Notes: a model not told the origin generated them from the letters alone. A stretch of DNA of 64,000 nt from JL08 sp039969355 (GCA_039969355.1 JBDVOA010000031.1:1-64000); one strand, 5' to 3'. Positions 42,838-52,529 are shown, numbered from the stretch's first letter. Program-made: numbers and translations.

Positions 42838-43932
42838 TTACATCGGCGCCAACCGGTAGATTGCCCCGTTACCCACCGAAATGAACCAGATCGATCCGTC
42901 CGGGGCCTCAACAATATCGCGAACCCGTTCTGTTTCGGGACCTTTCAATTGTTCAACCTCATTGACATCATCGCCGGCAAGGCGAGCAATGTAGTCAAAC
43001 TTCAAACTTCCGACGAAAAGATTACCGCGCCACCTTGGCCACAGCTTTCCTGAGTAAATCATAAGGCCCGACGGCGCTATAGAAGGGTCCCAATAATGGG
43101 TCGGTTGCTTCATATCAGCGCGCGCGGTGCCTTCGCCAATTTTTTCACCCGAGTAATGCGTACCATAAGAAATGATCGGCCAGCCATAATTGGCACCCTT
43201 CTCGATCAGATTGACTTCGTCACCACCCTTTGCGCCGTGTTCAGCTGTCCAGAGCCTACCCCGGGTATCCAACGCCATCCCTTGCGGGTTGCGGTGGCCA
43301 AATGAAAAAATTTCCGGCCGGGTGCCAGGCTGGTCGACAAACGGGTTGTCATGCGGGACAGAACCGTCGCGATTGATCCGGACGACCGATCCATTGTGAA
43401 GCGCGAGGTCCTGGGCCGCTGGTCGATTTCCCCGATCCCCTAATGTCAGGAAAATGGTGCCATCTAATGCCTCCGTGATTCGACTGCCAAAATGGCGTCC
43501 GCCCTGCGCGCCCTGGTTCATCTCGAACAGAACTCGTACATCGTTAAGCTTGCGGGCGTTTCGGCTGAGTATTCCAACCGCCAATGCGGTTCCTGATCCC
43601 CCAGTTAGGGCCTTGGAGTAACTGAGAAAAACCTCGCGACTGGTGTCAAAATCGCGCGGGATCATGACATCCAGCAATCCGCCCTGCCCGTCGGCAACGA
43701 CGTCCGGCACACCGCGCACGCGCTGGACTGACCCATCCTGAACGTAGGAAAGAACCCCATCACGCTGCGTGACCAGAAAGCTGCCATCCGGCAAGAACCC
43801 GATGGCCCACGGCTGGTCAAGGCCTGCCACCATTCGGGTGATAGTCGCAGGACCTGCGCTGGAGTGCAAAACCTGAGCGATCGCCATCCCGGTATTGAGC
43901 AGCATTGCGAAGGTTAAGAAAATCAAACGCAT
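42838..43932 (-). CDS. Exported PQQ-dependent sugar dehydrogenase (aldose dehydrogenase type)
   Basis: 364 residues with a signal peptide (residues 1-19, ends GMAIAQ). Soluble glucose/aldose dehydrogenase beta-propeller: LDQPWAIGFLPDGSFLVTQR at the start, GGLLDVMIPRDF, FGSRITEALDGTIFLTLGDR, FSFGHRNPQGMALD, WTAEHGAKGGDEVNLIEKGA and NYGWP. It should oxidise sugars in the periplasm using PQQ and pass electrons to the respiratory chain. GGAGG sits just before the ATG at 43932. Convergent with the GlxA-type gene. Confidence 0.88.
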   Translation of the reverse strand: MRLIFLTFAMLLNTGMAIAQVLHSSAGPATITRMVAGLDQPWAIGFLPDGSFLVTQRDGVLSYVQDGSVQRVRGVPDVVADGQGGLLDVMIPRDFDTSREVFLSYSKALTGGSGTALAVGILSRNARKLNDVRVLFEMNQGAQGGRHFGSRITEALDGTIFLTLGDRGNRPAAQDLALHNGSVVRINRDGSVPHDNPFVDQPGTRPEIFSFGHRNPQGMALDTRGRLWTAEHGAKGGDEVNLIEKGANYGWPIISYGTHYSGEKIGEGTARADMKQPTHYWDPSIAPSGLMIYSGKLWPRWRGNLFVGSLKFDYIARLAGDDVNEVEQLKGPETERVRDIVEAPDGSIWFISVGNGAIYRLAPM

Positions 43933-44101
43933 GCTCGCCTCCCGCCTCATCATTACAAATCATAGAACGAACTTTGGGTCTGCCAAATCAAATCCGCGTC
44001 ACAACGACCACGACATTTGCACAAGCTTTTGCTTTTCTTTCGCCAGACATCATCATAACGTCTTGGCCGGACGTAAAGTTCCAATAAACGGGAGATACGA
44101 T

Positions 44102-45292
44102 ATGAAGAAATTGCTTTTGGCCACTGCGGCCACCGCGCTGATGACTGGCACAGCATTTGCTGGAGGTCACGGCAAGGAAGTTAAACTAGGCATCCTGATC
44201 GGCTTTACCGGCCCGATTGAATCGCTGACGGGTCCAATGGCGGCTGGCGCCGAACTGGCCATGAAAGAAGTTACCGACAGCGGCAAACTGCTAGACGCGG
44301 CCGTGGTGACACCGATGCGCGCCGATACCGGATGCATCGACAATGGTCTGTCCACTTCGAATGCGGAACGTATGATTGCGGATGGCATCAACGGGTTGAT
44401 CGGCGGCGACTGCTCCGGTGTGACCGGCGCAATCCTGCAAAACGTGGCGATTCCAAATGGCATGGTGATGATTTCACCGTCGGCCACATCTCCAGGCCTT
44501 TCTACAGCTGAAGACAACGGGCTGTTTTTCCGCACTGCCCCGTCAGATGCACGTGAAGGCCAGGTGATGGCAGATGTCCTGACGGATCGCGGCGTGAAGT
44601 CTATCGCGCTGACCTATACCAACAATGACTACGGCAAAGGTTTGGCGGACGCGATCGTGACTTCGTTCGAAGCTGTTGGCGGCACCGTAACGATTTCGGC
44701 GGCACATGAAGACGGCAAAGCGGACTATTCGGCAGAAGTCGGCGCGCTTGCTTCCGCGGGTGGCGATATTCTTGTTGTTGCTGGATACCTTGATCAGGGT
44801 GGTCTGGGCATCATCAATGCTGCGCTGGATAGTGGTGCGTATGAACAATTCGCGCTTCCCGGCGGCATGATCGGGGATTCACTGCCCGCAAATGTTGGCC
44901 CCGCGCTGAACGGTTCTTATGGTCAAATCGCGGGTTCCGGAGGGGAAGGTATTGAGAAACTGACGGCAATGGCGGGTGACGCTTTTGACGCCACATCGCC
45001 TTATACGCCAGAATCTTATGACGCTGCCGCGTTGTTGATGCTGGCCATGCAAGCGGCAGACTCAAAGGATCCTGCGGATTATCAGTCCAAGATTCTTGAT
45101 GTCGCAAATGCGCCGGGCGAAAAAATCTATCCCGGTGAATTGGGCAAAGCGCTCGATATCATCCGCGATGGTGGTGATGTCGATTATGTAGGTGCTTCCG
45201 CGGTTGAGCTTATCGGACCGGGCGAAAGCGCCGGGTCTTATCGCGAAATCGAAGTACAGGACGGCAAGAACGTCACTGTTAACTTCCGCTAA
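44102..45292 (+). CDS. Liv-type ABC transporter substrate-binding protein
   Basis: 396 residues with a signal peptide (1-20, ends TGTAFA). Type I periplasmic fold of the amino-acid (Leu/Ile/Val) group: LGILIGFTGPIESLTGPMAA, GLIGGDCSGVTGAILQNVAI, SPSATSPGLS and YTNNDYGKGLADAIVTSFEA. Cargo is probably an amino acid or related amide/acid. It starts with MKKLLLATAATAL after GGGAG. First gene of a five-gene importer operon; a terminator-like hairpin after it favours its higher expression. Confidence 0.88.
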   Translation: MKKLLLATAATALMTGTAFAGGHGKEVKLGILIGFTGPIESLTGPMAAGAELAMKEVTDSGKLLDAAVVTPMRADTGCIDNGLSTSNAERMIADGINGLIGGDCSGVTGAILQNVAIPNGMVMISPSATSPGLSTAEDNGLFFRTAPSDAREGQVMADVLTDRGVKSIALTYTNNDYGKGLADAIVTSFEAVGGTVTISAAHEDGKADYSAEVGALASAGGDILVVAGYLDQGGLGIINAALDSGAYEQFALPGGMIGDSLPANVGPALNGSYGQIAGSGGEGIEKLTAMAGDAFDATSPYTPESYDAAALLMLAMQAADSKDPADYQSKILDVANAPGEKIYPGELGKALDIIRDGGDVDYVGASAVELIGPGESAGSYREIEVQDGKNVTVNFR

Positions 45293-45316
45293 ACCAGATC
45301 GGAACTGAAGACTAAA

Positions 45317-45348
45317 CAGCCCGGAGCAACGCTTTCCGGGCTGTTTCT
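45317..45348 (+). terminator. Hairpin terminator after the binding-protein gene
   Basis: CAGCCCGGA pairs with TCCGGGCTG (9 bp, 9-base loop) and TTTCT follows. It lies between the binding protein and livG; some read-through to livGFHM is expected. Confidence 0.75.
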
Positions 45349-45388
45349 ATAAGAGAACAGCCGCAATAAATGCGGCGCGGAGAGACAT

Positions 45389-46171
45389 ATGATTGTCGTA
45401 GAGAATGTGCACAAGCACTTTGGCGGCTTTCACGCGGTAGACGGTGCGACTATGTCTATCGCTGAGGGATCAATTACCGGGTTGATCGGACCAAATGGTG
45501 CCGGTAAAACTACCCTTTTCAATGTGATAGCCGGCGTTCTTAAGCCAACTTCCGGCAAAGTCACAATGGCGGGTGAAGACATCACCGGCCTGCCGCCTCA
45601 CGATCTGTTCCACAAGGGATTACTGCGAACATTTCAGATCGCCCATGAGTTCAGCTCAATGTCGGTGCGCGAAAACCTTATGATGGTGCCGGGGGATCAG
45701 TCAGGCGAAACGCTTTGGAATACTTGGTTTGGTCGGGCACGCATCGCCGAAGAAGAAACAGGATTGCTTGCCAAGGCTGACGAAGTACTCGAATTTCTCA
45801 CCATTGATCACCTGAAAGATGAAAAAGCTGGGAATCTGTCAGGTGGGCAGAAAAAACTGCTGGAGCTTGGCCGCACCATGATGGTCGATGCGCGCATCGT
45901 CTTTCTGGACGAGGTGGGTGCTGGCGTGAACCGCACGTTGTTGAACACCATTGGAGATGCCATCATCCGGCTTAATCAGGAGCGCGGCTACACCTTTGTC
46001 GTCATCGAACATGACATGGATTTCATTGGTCGCCTGTGTGATCCTGTGATCTGTATGGCCGAAGGCAAGGTCCTGGCCGAAGGCACGTTGGCCGAGATCA
46101 AAGCCAACGAGCAGGTGATCGAGGCGTACCTCGGAACAGGACTTAAAAACAAAGACAAGGTGGGCGCATGA
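45389..46171 (+). CDS. livG: Liv-type ABC transporter ATP-binding protein (LivG)
   Basis: 260 residues. Walker A GPNGAGKTT, signature LSGGQKKLLELGRTMM, Walker B IVFLDEVGAGVN, H-loop VVIEHDMDFIGRLCD, and the LivG C-terminal extension IKANEQVIEAYLGTG. GGAGAG precedes the ATG. Overlaps livF by four bases (ATGA). Confidence 0.92.
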   Translation: MIVVENVHKHFGGFHAVDGATMSIAEGSITGLIGPNGAGKTTLFNVIAGVLKPTSGKVTMAGEDITGLPPHDLFHKGLLRTFQIAHEFSSMSVRENLMMVPGDQSGETLWNTWFGRARIAEEETGLLAKADEVLEFLTIDHLKDEKAGNLSGGQKKLLELGRTMMVDARIVFLDEVGAGVNRTLLNTIGDAIIRLNQERGYTFVVIEHDMDFIGRLCDPVICMAEGKVLAEGTLAEIKANEQVIEAYLGTGLKNKDKVGA

Positions 46172-46995
46172 GCGGGAACCCATATCAGGATGATCGCGGC
46201 AACAAGGATGCCTCGATCGCCAATCCAAAAGGTCAGGGCACTGCTGAAAACACCCGGAAAAAGGGCAAGGCCACCCCTGCCCCCGGCGGACCGTTTTTGA
46301 TTGGCGACACCATGACCGGCGGATACGGCAAGGGGCCGGATATTTTGCATGATTGTACCATTGCTGTGAACCCCGGCGAGATTGCCGTAATCGTCGGCCC
46401 GAATGGTGCGGGCAAATCAACAGCGATGAAGGCCGTATTCGGCATGTTGAACGTGCATAGTGGTTCAGTTCGGCTGGACGGGGAAGACATCACCGCGCTT
46501 TCACCACAAGACCGGGTGATCAAAGGCATGGGGTTTGTGCCCCAGACCAGCAATATCTTTACGTCTCTAACCGTCGAGGAAAATCTCGAGATGGGGGCGT
46601 TCATCCGGAAGGATGATTTTCGCGAAACGATGCACCAGATTTACGATCTGTTCCCGATCCTGAAAGACAAACGCAACCAGGCCGCCGGAGAGTTGAGCGG
46701 CGGGCAACGCCAACAAGTTGCCGTGGGCCGTGCGCTAATGACCCAGCCCAAGGTTCTAATGCTGGACGAACCAACTGCGGGTGTCTCGCCCATTGTGATG
46801 GACGAATTGTTTGACAGGATCATCGACGTGGCCCGAACCGGCATTCCAATCCTGATGGTGGAACAAAATGCGCGCCAAGCGCTGGAGATTGCCGATCGCG
46901 GCTATGTCCTGGTGCAAGGCCGAAATGGATACTCGGGCACAGGTAAGGAATTACTAGCTGACCCCGAAGTCCGTAAATCGTTTTTGGGAGGGTGA
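46168..46995 (+). CDS. livF: Liv-type ABC transporter ATP-binding protein (LivF), with N-terminal tail
   Basis: 275 residues. Walker A GPNGAGKST, signature LSGGQRQQVAVGRALM, Walker B VLMLDEPTAGVSP. The first ~40 residues form a polar tail (DDRGNKDASIANPKGQ) absent from the usual ~235-residue LivF; its role is unknown. Four bases before livH. Confidence 0.91.
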   Translation: MSGNPYQDDRGNKDASIANPKGQGTAENTRKKGKATPAPGGPFLIGDTMTGGYGKGPDILHDCTIAVNPGEIAVIVGPNGAGKSTAMKAVFGMLNVHSGSVRLDGEDITALSPQDRVIKGMGFVPQTSNIFTSLTVEENLEMGAFIRKDDFRETMHQIYDLFPILKDKRNQAAGELSGGQRQQVAVGRALMTQPKVLMLDEPTAGVSPIVMDELFDRIIDVARTGIPILMVEQNARQALEIADRGYVLVQGRNGYSGTGKELLADPEVRKSFLGG

Positions 46996-46999
46996 GCAG

Positions 47000-48010
47000 A
47001 TGGATTTTCTGAACGCGATCATCGCCCTGTCGAATTTCGTCATTGTTCCAGCGATTGCTTATGGTAGCCAGCTGGCGCTGGGTGCACTTGGGGTAACGCT
47101 GATCTATTCGATACTGCGGTTTTCGAATTTTGCACATGGCGATACGATGGCTTTTGGTGCGATGTGCACCATTTTGGTGACCTGGGTTTTCCAGTCCGTG
47201 GGCATCAGTTTCGGGCCGCTCCCGACCGCCCTGCTGGCCCTGCCCTTTGGCATTCTGGCTTGCATGGCTTTGGTGCTGGTCACAGATCGCGCCGTCTATC
47301 GGTTTTATCGAGACCAAAAGGCAAAACCCGTTATTCTTGTCATCGTCTCGATGGGCGTGATGTTCATCATGAACGGGATTGTGCGCTTTATCATTGGTCC
47401 CGGCGATCAGCGTTTTGCCGATGGCGAACGCTTTATTATGTCGGCGAGGGATTTCAAAGCATGGACCGGTCTGAGCGAAGGGCTGGCAATCAGAACGTCG
47501 CAAGGAATTACCTTTGTCACGGCGATCATCGTAGTAGCCCTGCTGTTCTGGTTTCTGAACAAAACTCGCACCGGGAAGTCCATGCGCGCTTATTCGGACA
47601 ACGAGGACCTGGCGCTACTTTCTGGCATCAACCCCGAACGGGTGGTCATGTATACGTGGCTGATTGTGGCCGCACTGGCGACTGTGGCGGGTGTGCTTTA
47701 CGGCCTAGATAAATCCTTCAAACCTTTCACCTACTTTCAACTCCTGTTGCCCATCTTCGCGAGCGCCATCGTTGGCGGACTGGGCAATCCCATCGGGGCG
47801 ATTGCAGGTGGCTTTGTCATCGCTTTCTCGGAAATCACTATAACCTACGCTTGGAAGAAGGTGTTGATTTACCTTCTGCCGGAATCCTTGGAGCCAAGCA
47901 CCCTCGTCCAACTATTGTCCACGGACTACAAGTTCGCGGTTTCCTTCGTGATCCTGCTGATCGTACTTCTTTTCCGTCCCACCGGCCTGTTCAAAGGAAA
48001 AGCGCTATGA
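47000..48010 (+). CDS. livH: Liv-type ABC transporter permease (LivH)
   Basis: 336 residues with about eight hydrophobic spans. QLALGALGVTLIYSILRFSN and FAHGDTMAFGAM form the conserved N-terminal motif; GVLYGLDKSFKPFTYFQLLL and ASAIVGGLGNPIGAIAGGF are the typical C-terminal stretch. GGAGGGTGAGC precedes the start. ATGA overlap with livM. Confidence 0.92.
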   Translation: MDFLNAIIALSNFVIVPAIAYGSQLALGALGVTLIYSILRFSNFAHGDTMAFGAMCTILVTWVFQSVGISFGPLPTALLALPFGILACMALVLVTDRAVYRFYRDQKAKPVILVIVSMGVMFIMNGIVRFIIGPGDQRFADGERFIMSARDFKAWTGLSEGLAIRTSQGITFVTAIIVVALLFWFLNKTRTGKSMRAYSDNEDLALLSGINPERVVMYTWLIVAALATVAGVLYGLDKSFKPFTYFQLLLPIFASAIVGGLGNPIGAIAGGFVIAFSEITITYAWKKVLIYLLPESLEPSTLVQLLSTDYKFAVSFVILLIVLLFRPTGLFKGKAL

Positions 48011-49311
48011 GCGATACGGTTAAAAACACCGGTCTTTTTGCCATTGTCGCCGGGTTGATCTTAATCACCGGCTTTACTCAAAGCTGGAACGCGGCGCTGC
48101 TGATTTTCAACATGGGGCTGATTTCAGCCATTATGGCTCTTGGGGTGAACCTGCAGTGGGGCTTTGCCGGTCTGTTCAATATCGGCATCATGGGGTTTGT
48201 TGCATTGGGGGGGTTGTCAGCGGTGCTGATCTCCATGCCGCCGACAACCGATGCTTGGGCCGCTGGCGGTTTGGGAGTACTGGCTGGTTTAGTTCTGGGC
48301 GCAGCGACAATTGTAGCTGCAGCCATTGCAATGAAGCGCATGACGCCGGGTCGTAGTCGAACCTTTTTGATCATTACGATCATGATTGTTGGCTTTTTTA
48401 TCTTTCGCGCCGTGCTTGATCCGTCGGTCGAGGCTGTCGAAAAAGTCACGCCAGCGGCGACCGGTTATCTAGGGGGACTGGGGTTACCCGTACTGCTTTC
48501 ATGGCCCGTTGGCGGGCTGCTCGCCGCCGGGGTAGCCTGGGTGATCGGCAAGACTGCACTTGGTTTGCGATCAGATTATCTTGCCATTGCCACGCTGGGC
48601 ATTGCGGAAATTATTCTTGCGGTTCTCAAGAACGAAGATTGGCTGTCACGCGGGGTAAAGAATGTCGTCGGACTGCCGCGCCCCGTCCCGTTCGAGATCG
48701 AGTTGCAGAATGACCCGAGTTTTGTTGAGCGTGCTTCGAGCATCGGCCTTGATCCCGTGGTCGCCTCCACTCTTTATGTGAAACTGGCCTATGCTGGACT
48801 ATTCGCCATCGTGCTTTTGGTGTTGTTGTGGATGGCGCAACAGGCGCTGAACTCACCCTGGGGTCGCATGATGCGGGCGATACGCGACAATGAAACCGCA
48901 GCCGAGGCGATGGGTAAAGATGTCACGGCCCGGCACCTGCAAATCTTCATACTCGGTAGCGCGATCTGCGGCATTGCCGGGGCCATGATGACAACGCTGG
49001 ACGGACAATTGACACCCGGCACCTATCAACCGCTTCGGTTTACTTTTCTGATCTGGGTGATGGTAATTGTCGGCGGATCAGGAAATAATTTTGGGGCTGT
49101 ATTGGGCGGGTTTCTGATCTGGTTCCTATGGGTGCAGGTCGAACCGATGGGGTTGTGGTTCATTCAGGTAATCACCTCCGGCATGGCCGAGGGTAGCGCA
49201 CTCAAGGGCCATCTAATCGAAAGTGCCGCGCACATGCGCCTCCTGACGATGGGGCTAATCTTGCTCCTTGTCCTGCGTTTCAGCCCACGTGGATTGATCC
49301 CTGAGAAGTAA
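48007..49311 (+). CDS. livM: Liv-type ABC transporter permease (LivM)
   Basis: 434 residues with about ten spans. GVNLQWGFAGLFNIGIMGFV is the hallmark; SDYLAIATLGIAEIILAVLK and WGRMMRAIRDNETAAEAMGK are also LivM blocks. It starts by overlapping livH (ATGA at 48007). The operon therefore runs binding protein-livG-livF-livH-livM. No clear terminator was seen after it. Confidence 0.92.
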   Translation: MSDTVKNTGLFAIVAGLILITGFTQSWNAALLIFNMGLISAIMALGVNLQWGFAGLFNIGIMGFVALGGLSAVLISMPPTTDAWAAGGLGVLAGLVLGAATIVAAAIAMKRMTPGRSRTFLIITIMIVGFFIFRAVLDPSVEAVEKVTPAATGYLGGLGLPVLLSWPVGGLLAAGVAWVIGKTALGLRSDYLAIATLGIAEIILAVLKNEDWLSRGVKNVVGLPRPVPFEIELQNDPSFVERASSIGLDPVVASTLYVKLAYAGLFAIVLLVLLWMAQQALNSPWGRMMRAIRDNETAAEAMGKDVTARHLQIFILGSAICGIAGAMMTTLDGQLTPGTYQPLRFTFLIWVMVIVGGSGNNFGAVLGGFLIWFLWVQVEPMGLWFIQVITSGMAEGSALKGHLIESAAHMRLLTMGLILLLVLRFSPRGLIPEK

Positions 49312-49608
49312 CAGGACGTCATATTTACTTCCTAGGAGCTGGCCGTCGCCTAGTGTGGAGCGAGAGACGCCACATCCCTTGGTCCTACACTTTGGTCAAA
49401 TACCGCATTGCGCGCAGTGAGCCCTTAGTTAGGCCCGTACTTCGCAGGCACTATCGCTGTTCATTAAATGCAATCGGTCCACCTGCGTCTGCCCCTCTAA
49501 CAGGCTTGGCTTAGGATCGGACTTTCACGCCTAGCTCTGGCGATGGTTTGCCCTTCATTGGTGGGCCGGCATCACAGTTAGGGTCCATTGGCGAGCTTTA
49601 CGATCTGC
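49312..49608. other. Intergenic, no gene seen
   Basis: About 300 bases between livM and the convergent membrane-protein gene. There is no convincing terminator. On the minus strand a short frame with MKGKPSPELGVKVRS is visible but no start signal. Nothing else can be supported. Confidence 0.3.
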
Positions 49609-50301
49609 TCAGCCCGCGGGGGTAATTTGCAACCCGATCCATGCGGCATATATGAAAAAAGGCACAAATCCAAACGTTGATGCGATTGGAATGCTAATCA
49701 GAACGCCTATCGCGGTCATGTCACGCCCGGTCAGATTGCTCAGGATTTGGGGCAGAGTTGAGATCAGCGCAACCCCGATTGTCCCAAATATCGCGCCGAC
49801 GACAATAATTCCGCATATAAACCAAAAACTCGGCAGCCAATCAATTTCTGTATACTGCGGAAAGTCTTGACCATCAGCCATCACGAACAACACTCCCAGT
49901 GCCAGCCCACTCAATACAAGCGTTTGCAATGCATAAATTTGGCCCGCGATAGGCACAATGGCCAATAAGAAGGATGCAGCGACTATCAAAACTACCAGAA
50001 TTATGAACTTGCCCGGCGATCCAAAAGCAACTTCAAACGGTATCCTCCAAGTGGAATAGTGCGCCTGTCCAAGCGCAATCTGGGCAACTGAATACACGAA
50101 GAACACCGTGCCCAACGCCTGAAATAATGGCACTAAAATCACACTTGTATGTTTGACAGGGTCGTCGGACCCATATCGGATTCCCAACATGTACGCGATC
50201 AGCAGCGGGGCAAAGACAATGATCACATATTCAAGGCCTGCTGCGTAGACTTGCCAGTGTGTAAGAGCGACGAATGTCGCCTGAACTGCGTCCCAAAACA
50301 T
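49609..50301 (-). CDS. Multi-span membrane protein of unknown function
   Basis: 230 residues with five or six predicted membrane segments (VIIVFAPLLIAYMLG, FQALGTVFFVYSVAQIAL, FIILVVLIVAASFLLAIVP, LVLSGLALGVLFVMADG, FWFICGIIVVGAIFGTIGVA, IPIASTFGFVPFFIYAAWIG). A clear AGGAG lies just before the ATG at 50301, chosen over a frame to 50337. No catalytic motif or family is recognised. No operon partner; the neighbours are the Liv operon (convergent) and a HerA-like ATPase 370 bases upstream on the same strand. Confidence 0.7.
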   Translation of the reverse strand: MFWDAVQATFVALTHWQVYAAGLEYVIIVFAPLLIAYMLGIRYGSDDPVKHTSVILVPLFQALGTVFFVYSVAQIALGQAHYSTWRIPFEVAFGSPGKFIILVVLIVAASFLLAIVPIAGQIYALQTLVLSGLALGVLFVMADGQDFPQYTEIDWLPSFWFICGIIVVGAIFGTIGVALISTLPQILSNLTGRDMTAIGVLISIPIASTFGFVPFFIYAAWIGLQITPAG

Positions 50302-50671
50302 CTCGATACTCCTTTTTGATCGCTGCAGCGCATGCAAGGGTGCTCGTTATTGGCAGATTCGATAGTTGGTAAGTTTCCGCGACAACAGGTTCGCCGTTAT
50401 ATTGTTTGATTTTAGAGCACTGTCCAATCTTTTCCAACGGAGCGCGACCAGATGTGGGCGATTGTGGCTTTGCTGACTTCGATTGGTTTGGACATGAGCC
50501 AGAGCCACAGACCATAGGAGAATTCCTTAAGGTCTTTCTTGGCCTCAAAGCGGACGATCAAATTGATCAAACTTGGCAGTTAACCCAGCGGGAGTTGACC
50601 ATATATCTGTCCCTTTGCTAGGGATTTAGCTTCATCCTGTGACAGGTGCTCCTCGTCTCGATAACAAGCAA
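50302..50671. other. Gap without a supported gene
   Basis: 370 bases between two minus-strand genes. A 71-codon plus frame at 50406-50621 begins with TTG and has no ribosome binding site. On the minus strand a ~55-codon frame ends at 50417, with FEAKKDLKEFSYGLWLWLM then SKPIEVSKATIAHIWSRSVG; it looks protein-like but its start would be a TTG. Either could be a small gene or debris; neither is strong enough to call. Confidence 0.3.
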
Positions 50672-52213
50672 TCACCGTCCCTTGAACAACCCACCCAAAA
50701 TCCCGCGCACTAATCGACGCCCGGTTGTGCCCTTAAGTTCCTTGATCACCACTTCGGCCATTGCTCCGGTAAAGCTTTCCGTCTTGCGGGTCTGACGCGA
50801 AGTTGATCGGCCCACGCGGGTGCCCTGATAACGCCGCGCGGTGTTGAACTCGCGCAATTTGGGTTCCATTTCTTCCTCTTCCGCTTCAGCTTTTTCGGCC
50901 GCTTCAGCGGCAGCTGCCGCGCGTTTGCCAAGAATTTCGAAGGCGGATTCCCGATCCAGCGGCGCATCATATTTGCCAGCCATGTCGGATGTCGCCATCA
51001 TTGCTTTTCGTTCAGCTGCGGTGACCGGCCCCAACTGTGATGACGGCGGCCGAATCAGCGTACGTTCCACCACGCCGGGTATCCCCTTTTTCATCAGCAT
51101 CGAGGTTACCGCCTCGCCTACCCCAACCTCGCGGATCGCCTCTTCTGTCGAAAACCGCGGATTGTCGCGATATGTCTGTGCCGCCATCGCCAGATTTTTG
51201 CGGTCCCTGGCCGTAAAGGCGCGCAAAGCATGTTGAATGCGATTACCGAGCTGGCCCAGAATGTCCTCCGGGACATCAGCGGGGTTTTGGGTGATGAAAT
51301 AGATGCCGACTCCTTTAGAACGGATCAACCGCGCGACCTGTTCGACCTTGTCGACCAGCGCTTTGGGCGCGCCGTCAAACAGCAGATGTGCCTCATCAAA
51401 AAAGAACACCAGTTTGGGTTTTTCCGGATCGCCAACTTCAGGCAGTTCCTCGAACAACTCTGACAGCAGCCAAAGCAGAAATGTCGAATAAAGCCCTGGC
51501 GCGCCCATCAGTTTATCTGCGGCCAGAATGTTGATCATGCCACGTCCATCCGGGGCCAGCCGCATCATATCTTCTAGTGCAAGAGCGGGTTCGCCAAATA
51601 GCTGTGATCCGCCCTGATTTTCGATCACCAGCAAGCGCCGCTGGATCGCACCAATCGAGGCAACAGACACATTGCCGTAACGCAAGGAAAGGGCGTCTCG
51701 CTCTTGCCCGATCCAGACCAGCAGGGCTTGCAAGTCCTTGAGGTCGAGCAACGGCAATCCCTGTTCGTCGGCCAGACGAAACGCAATATTCAGGATACCT
51801 TCCTGCGCGTCGGTTAACTCAAGAAGTCTGGACAGCAGTAGCGGCCCCATCTCGGCAACGGTTGTGCGGACCGGATGCCCCTGTTCGCCAAAGAGGTCCC
51901 AGAATGTGACCGGAAAAGCGTCATAGGTATAATTATCAAAGCCGATTTTGACTGCCCGATCAGTGAAAGGTTGATGCAATTTGTGCGTCTCGGTACCTGT
52001 CTTGGCTAGCCCGGACAGATCTCCCTTGACGTCAGACAGAAATACCGGAACTCCAGCGGCTGAAAACCCTTCTGCCAATATTTGCAGCGTTACGGTTTTT
52101 CCCGTGCCCGTGGCACCAGCGATCAAACCGTGCCGGTTGGCATAACCCAATGCCAATCCCTGCTTTTCGGTATACCCTTCGCCACCGCCGCCCAATAATA
52201 TGTGTTTGTCCAT
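50672..52213 (-). CDS. HerA-like ATPase (DUF853 type)
   Basis: 513 residues. The start LLGGGGEGYTEKQGLALGYA leads into Walker A at 33-40 (GATGTGKT), followed by VPVFLSDVKGDLSGLA. Walker B is KLVFFFDEAHLLFDG. YFITQNPADVPEDILGQLGN and LRAFTARDRKNLAMAAQTYR are DUF853 blocks. These proteins resemble HerA/FtsK-type motors but their cellular job is not established. An acidic/Ala coiled stretch (~430-455) precedes a basic tail. The frame continues to 52252, but MDKHILL is the family's start. Confidence 0.85.
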   Translation of the reverse strand: MDKHILLGGGGEGYTEKQGLALGYANRHGLIAGATGTGKTVTLQILAEGFSAAGVPVFLSDVKGDLSGLAKTGTETHKLHQPFTDRAVKIGFDNYTYDAFPVTFWDLFGEQGHPVRTTVAEMGPLLLSRLLELTDAQEGILNIAFRLADEQGLPLLDLKDLQALLVWIGQERDALSLRYGNVSVASIGAIQRRLLVIENQGGSQLFGEPALALEDMMRLAPDGRGMINILAADKLMGAPGLYSTFLLWLLSELFEELPEVGDPEKPKLVFFFDEAHLLFDGAPKALVDKVEQVARLIRSKGVGIYFITQNPADVPEDILGQLGNRIQHALRAFTARDRKNLAMAAQTYRDNPRFSTEEAIREVGVGEAVTSMLMKKGIPGVVERTLIRPPSSQLGPVTAAERKAMMATSDMAGKYDAPLDRESAFEILGKRAAAAAEAAEKAEAEEEEMEPKLREFNTARRYQGTRVGRSTSRQTRKTESFTGAMAEVVIKELKGTTGRRLVRGILGGLFKGR

Positions 52214-52269
52214 GGGTTCGTGCCTCTTATTGTCTTCCTGCGCCCTGACCATACAAAGTTAACCTTTCT

Positions 52270-52369
52270 TCGCCATAGTTATCTTGTCTCTGGTACCTTT
52301 GTCCTCTTGGTGCCGGGGGCAACTTCCTCCCTGTTAGACTGGCCGTGCCCTCGGGTACGGCCCTTTTTT
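52270..52369 (+). ncRNA. Candidate small RNA 1, ending in a terminator
   Basis: A gene-free plus-strand stretch ends in a strong hairpin at 52341-52358+ (GGCCGTGCC-CTCG-GGTACGGCC, one G-U pair) followed by CTTTTTT. No coding gene ends here, so a terminator implies a short non-coding transcript. CTTCCTCCCTG just before the stem is complementary to Shine-Dalgarno sequences, as in anti-SD small RNAs of Rhodobacter. The 5' end is a guess; no clear promoter was seen. Confidence 0.45.
52341..52369 (+). terminator. Terminator of candidate small RNA 1
   Basis: 9-bp stem GGCCGTGCC/GGTACGGCC, tetraloop CTCG, then CCTTTTTT. It faces the plus strand, while the neighbouring HerA-like gene runs on the minus strand. 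Confidence 0.75.
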
Positions 52370-52459
52370 CCATTCAATTGACCCGATTCCGGTCAGCGTT
52401 TCCGGTAACGTTCATTTTGTTGTTGACCGATTGATTCACCTTTCATAACGTGCGCCTTA

Positions 52460-52529
52460 ATAAAAAGTCGGCCAGTCCGACGGGGAGCACTAATAGGAAA
52501 AGAGAGCTGATATTCAGTTCTCTTTTTTT
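52460..52529 (+). ncRNA. Candidate small RNA 2, ending in a terminator
   Basis: A second hairpin with T run at 52500-52529 lies 130 bases after the first, again with no coding gene before it. TTGACC at about 52423 and TAACGT 17 bases later form a possible promoter, giving a transcript of ~70 bases. The GCC-AGTCCGAC-GGGGAG region between could fold. It could also be the attenuated leader of the IalB gene, 230 bases downstream. Confidence 0.35.
52500..52529 (+). terminator. Terminator of candidate small RNA 2 or attenuator of ialB
   Basis: AAGAGAGCTGA pairs with TCAGTTCTCTT (11 bp, one G-U pair, 3-base loop) and runs into TTTTT. Confidence 0.75.

Noticed and set aside
50406..50621. 71-codon plus frame before the HerA-like gene
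   Set aside because: TTG start without ribosome binding site; kept only as a note in the gap entry.
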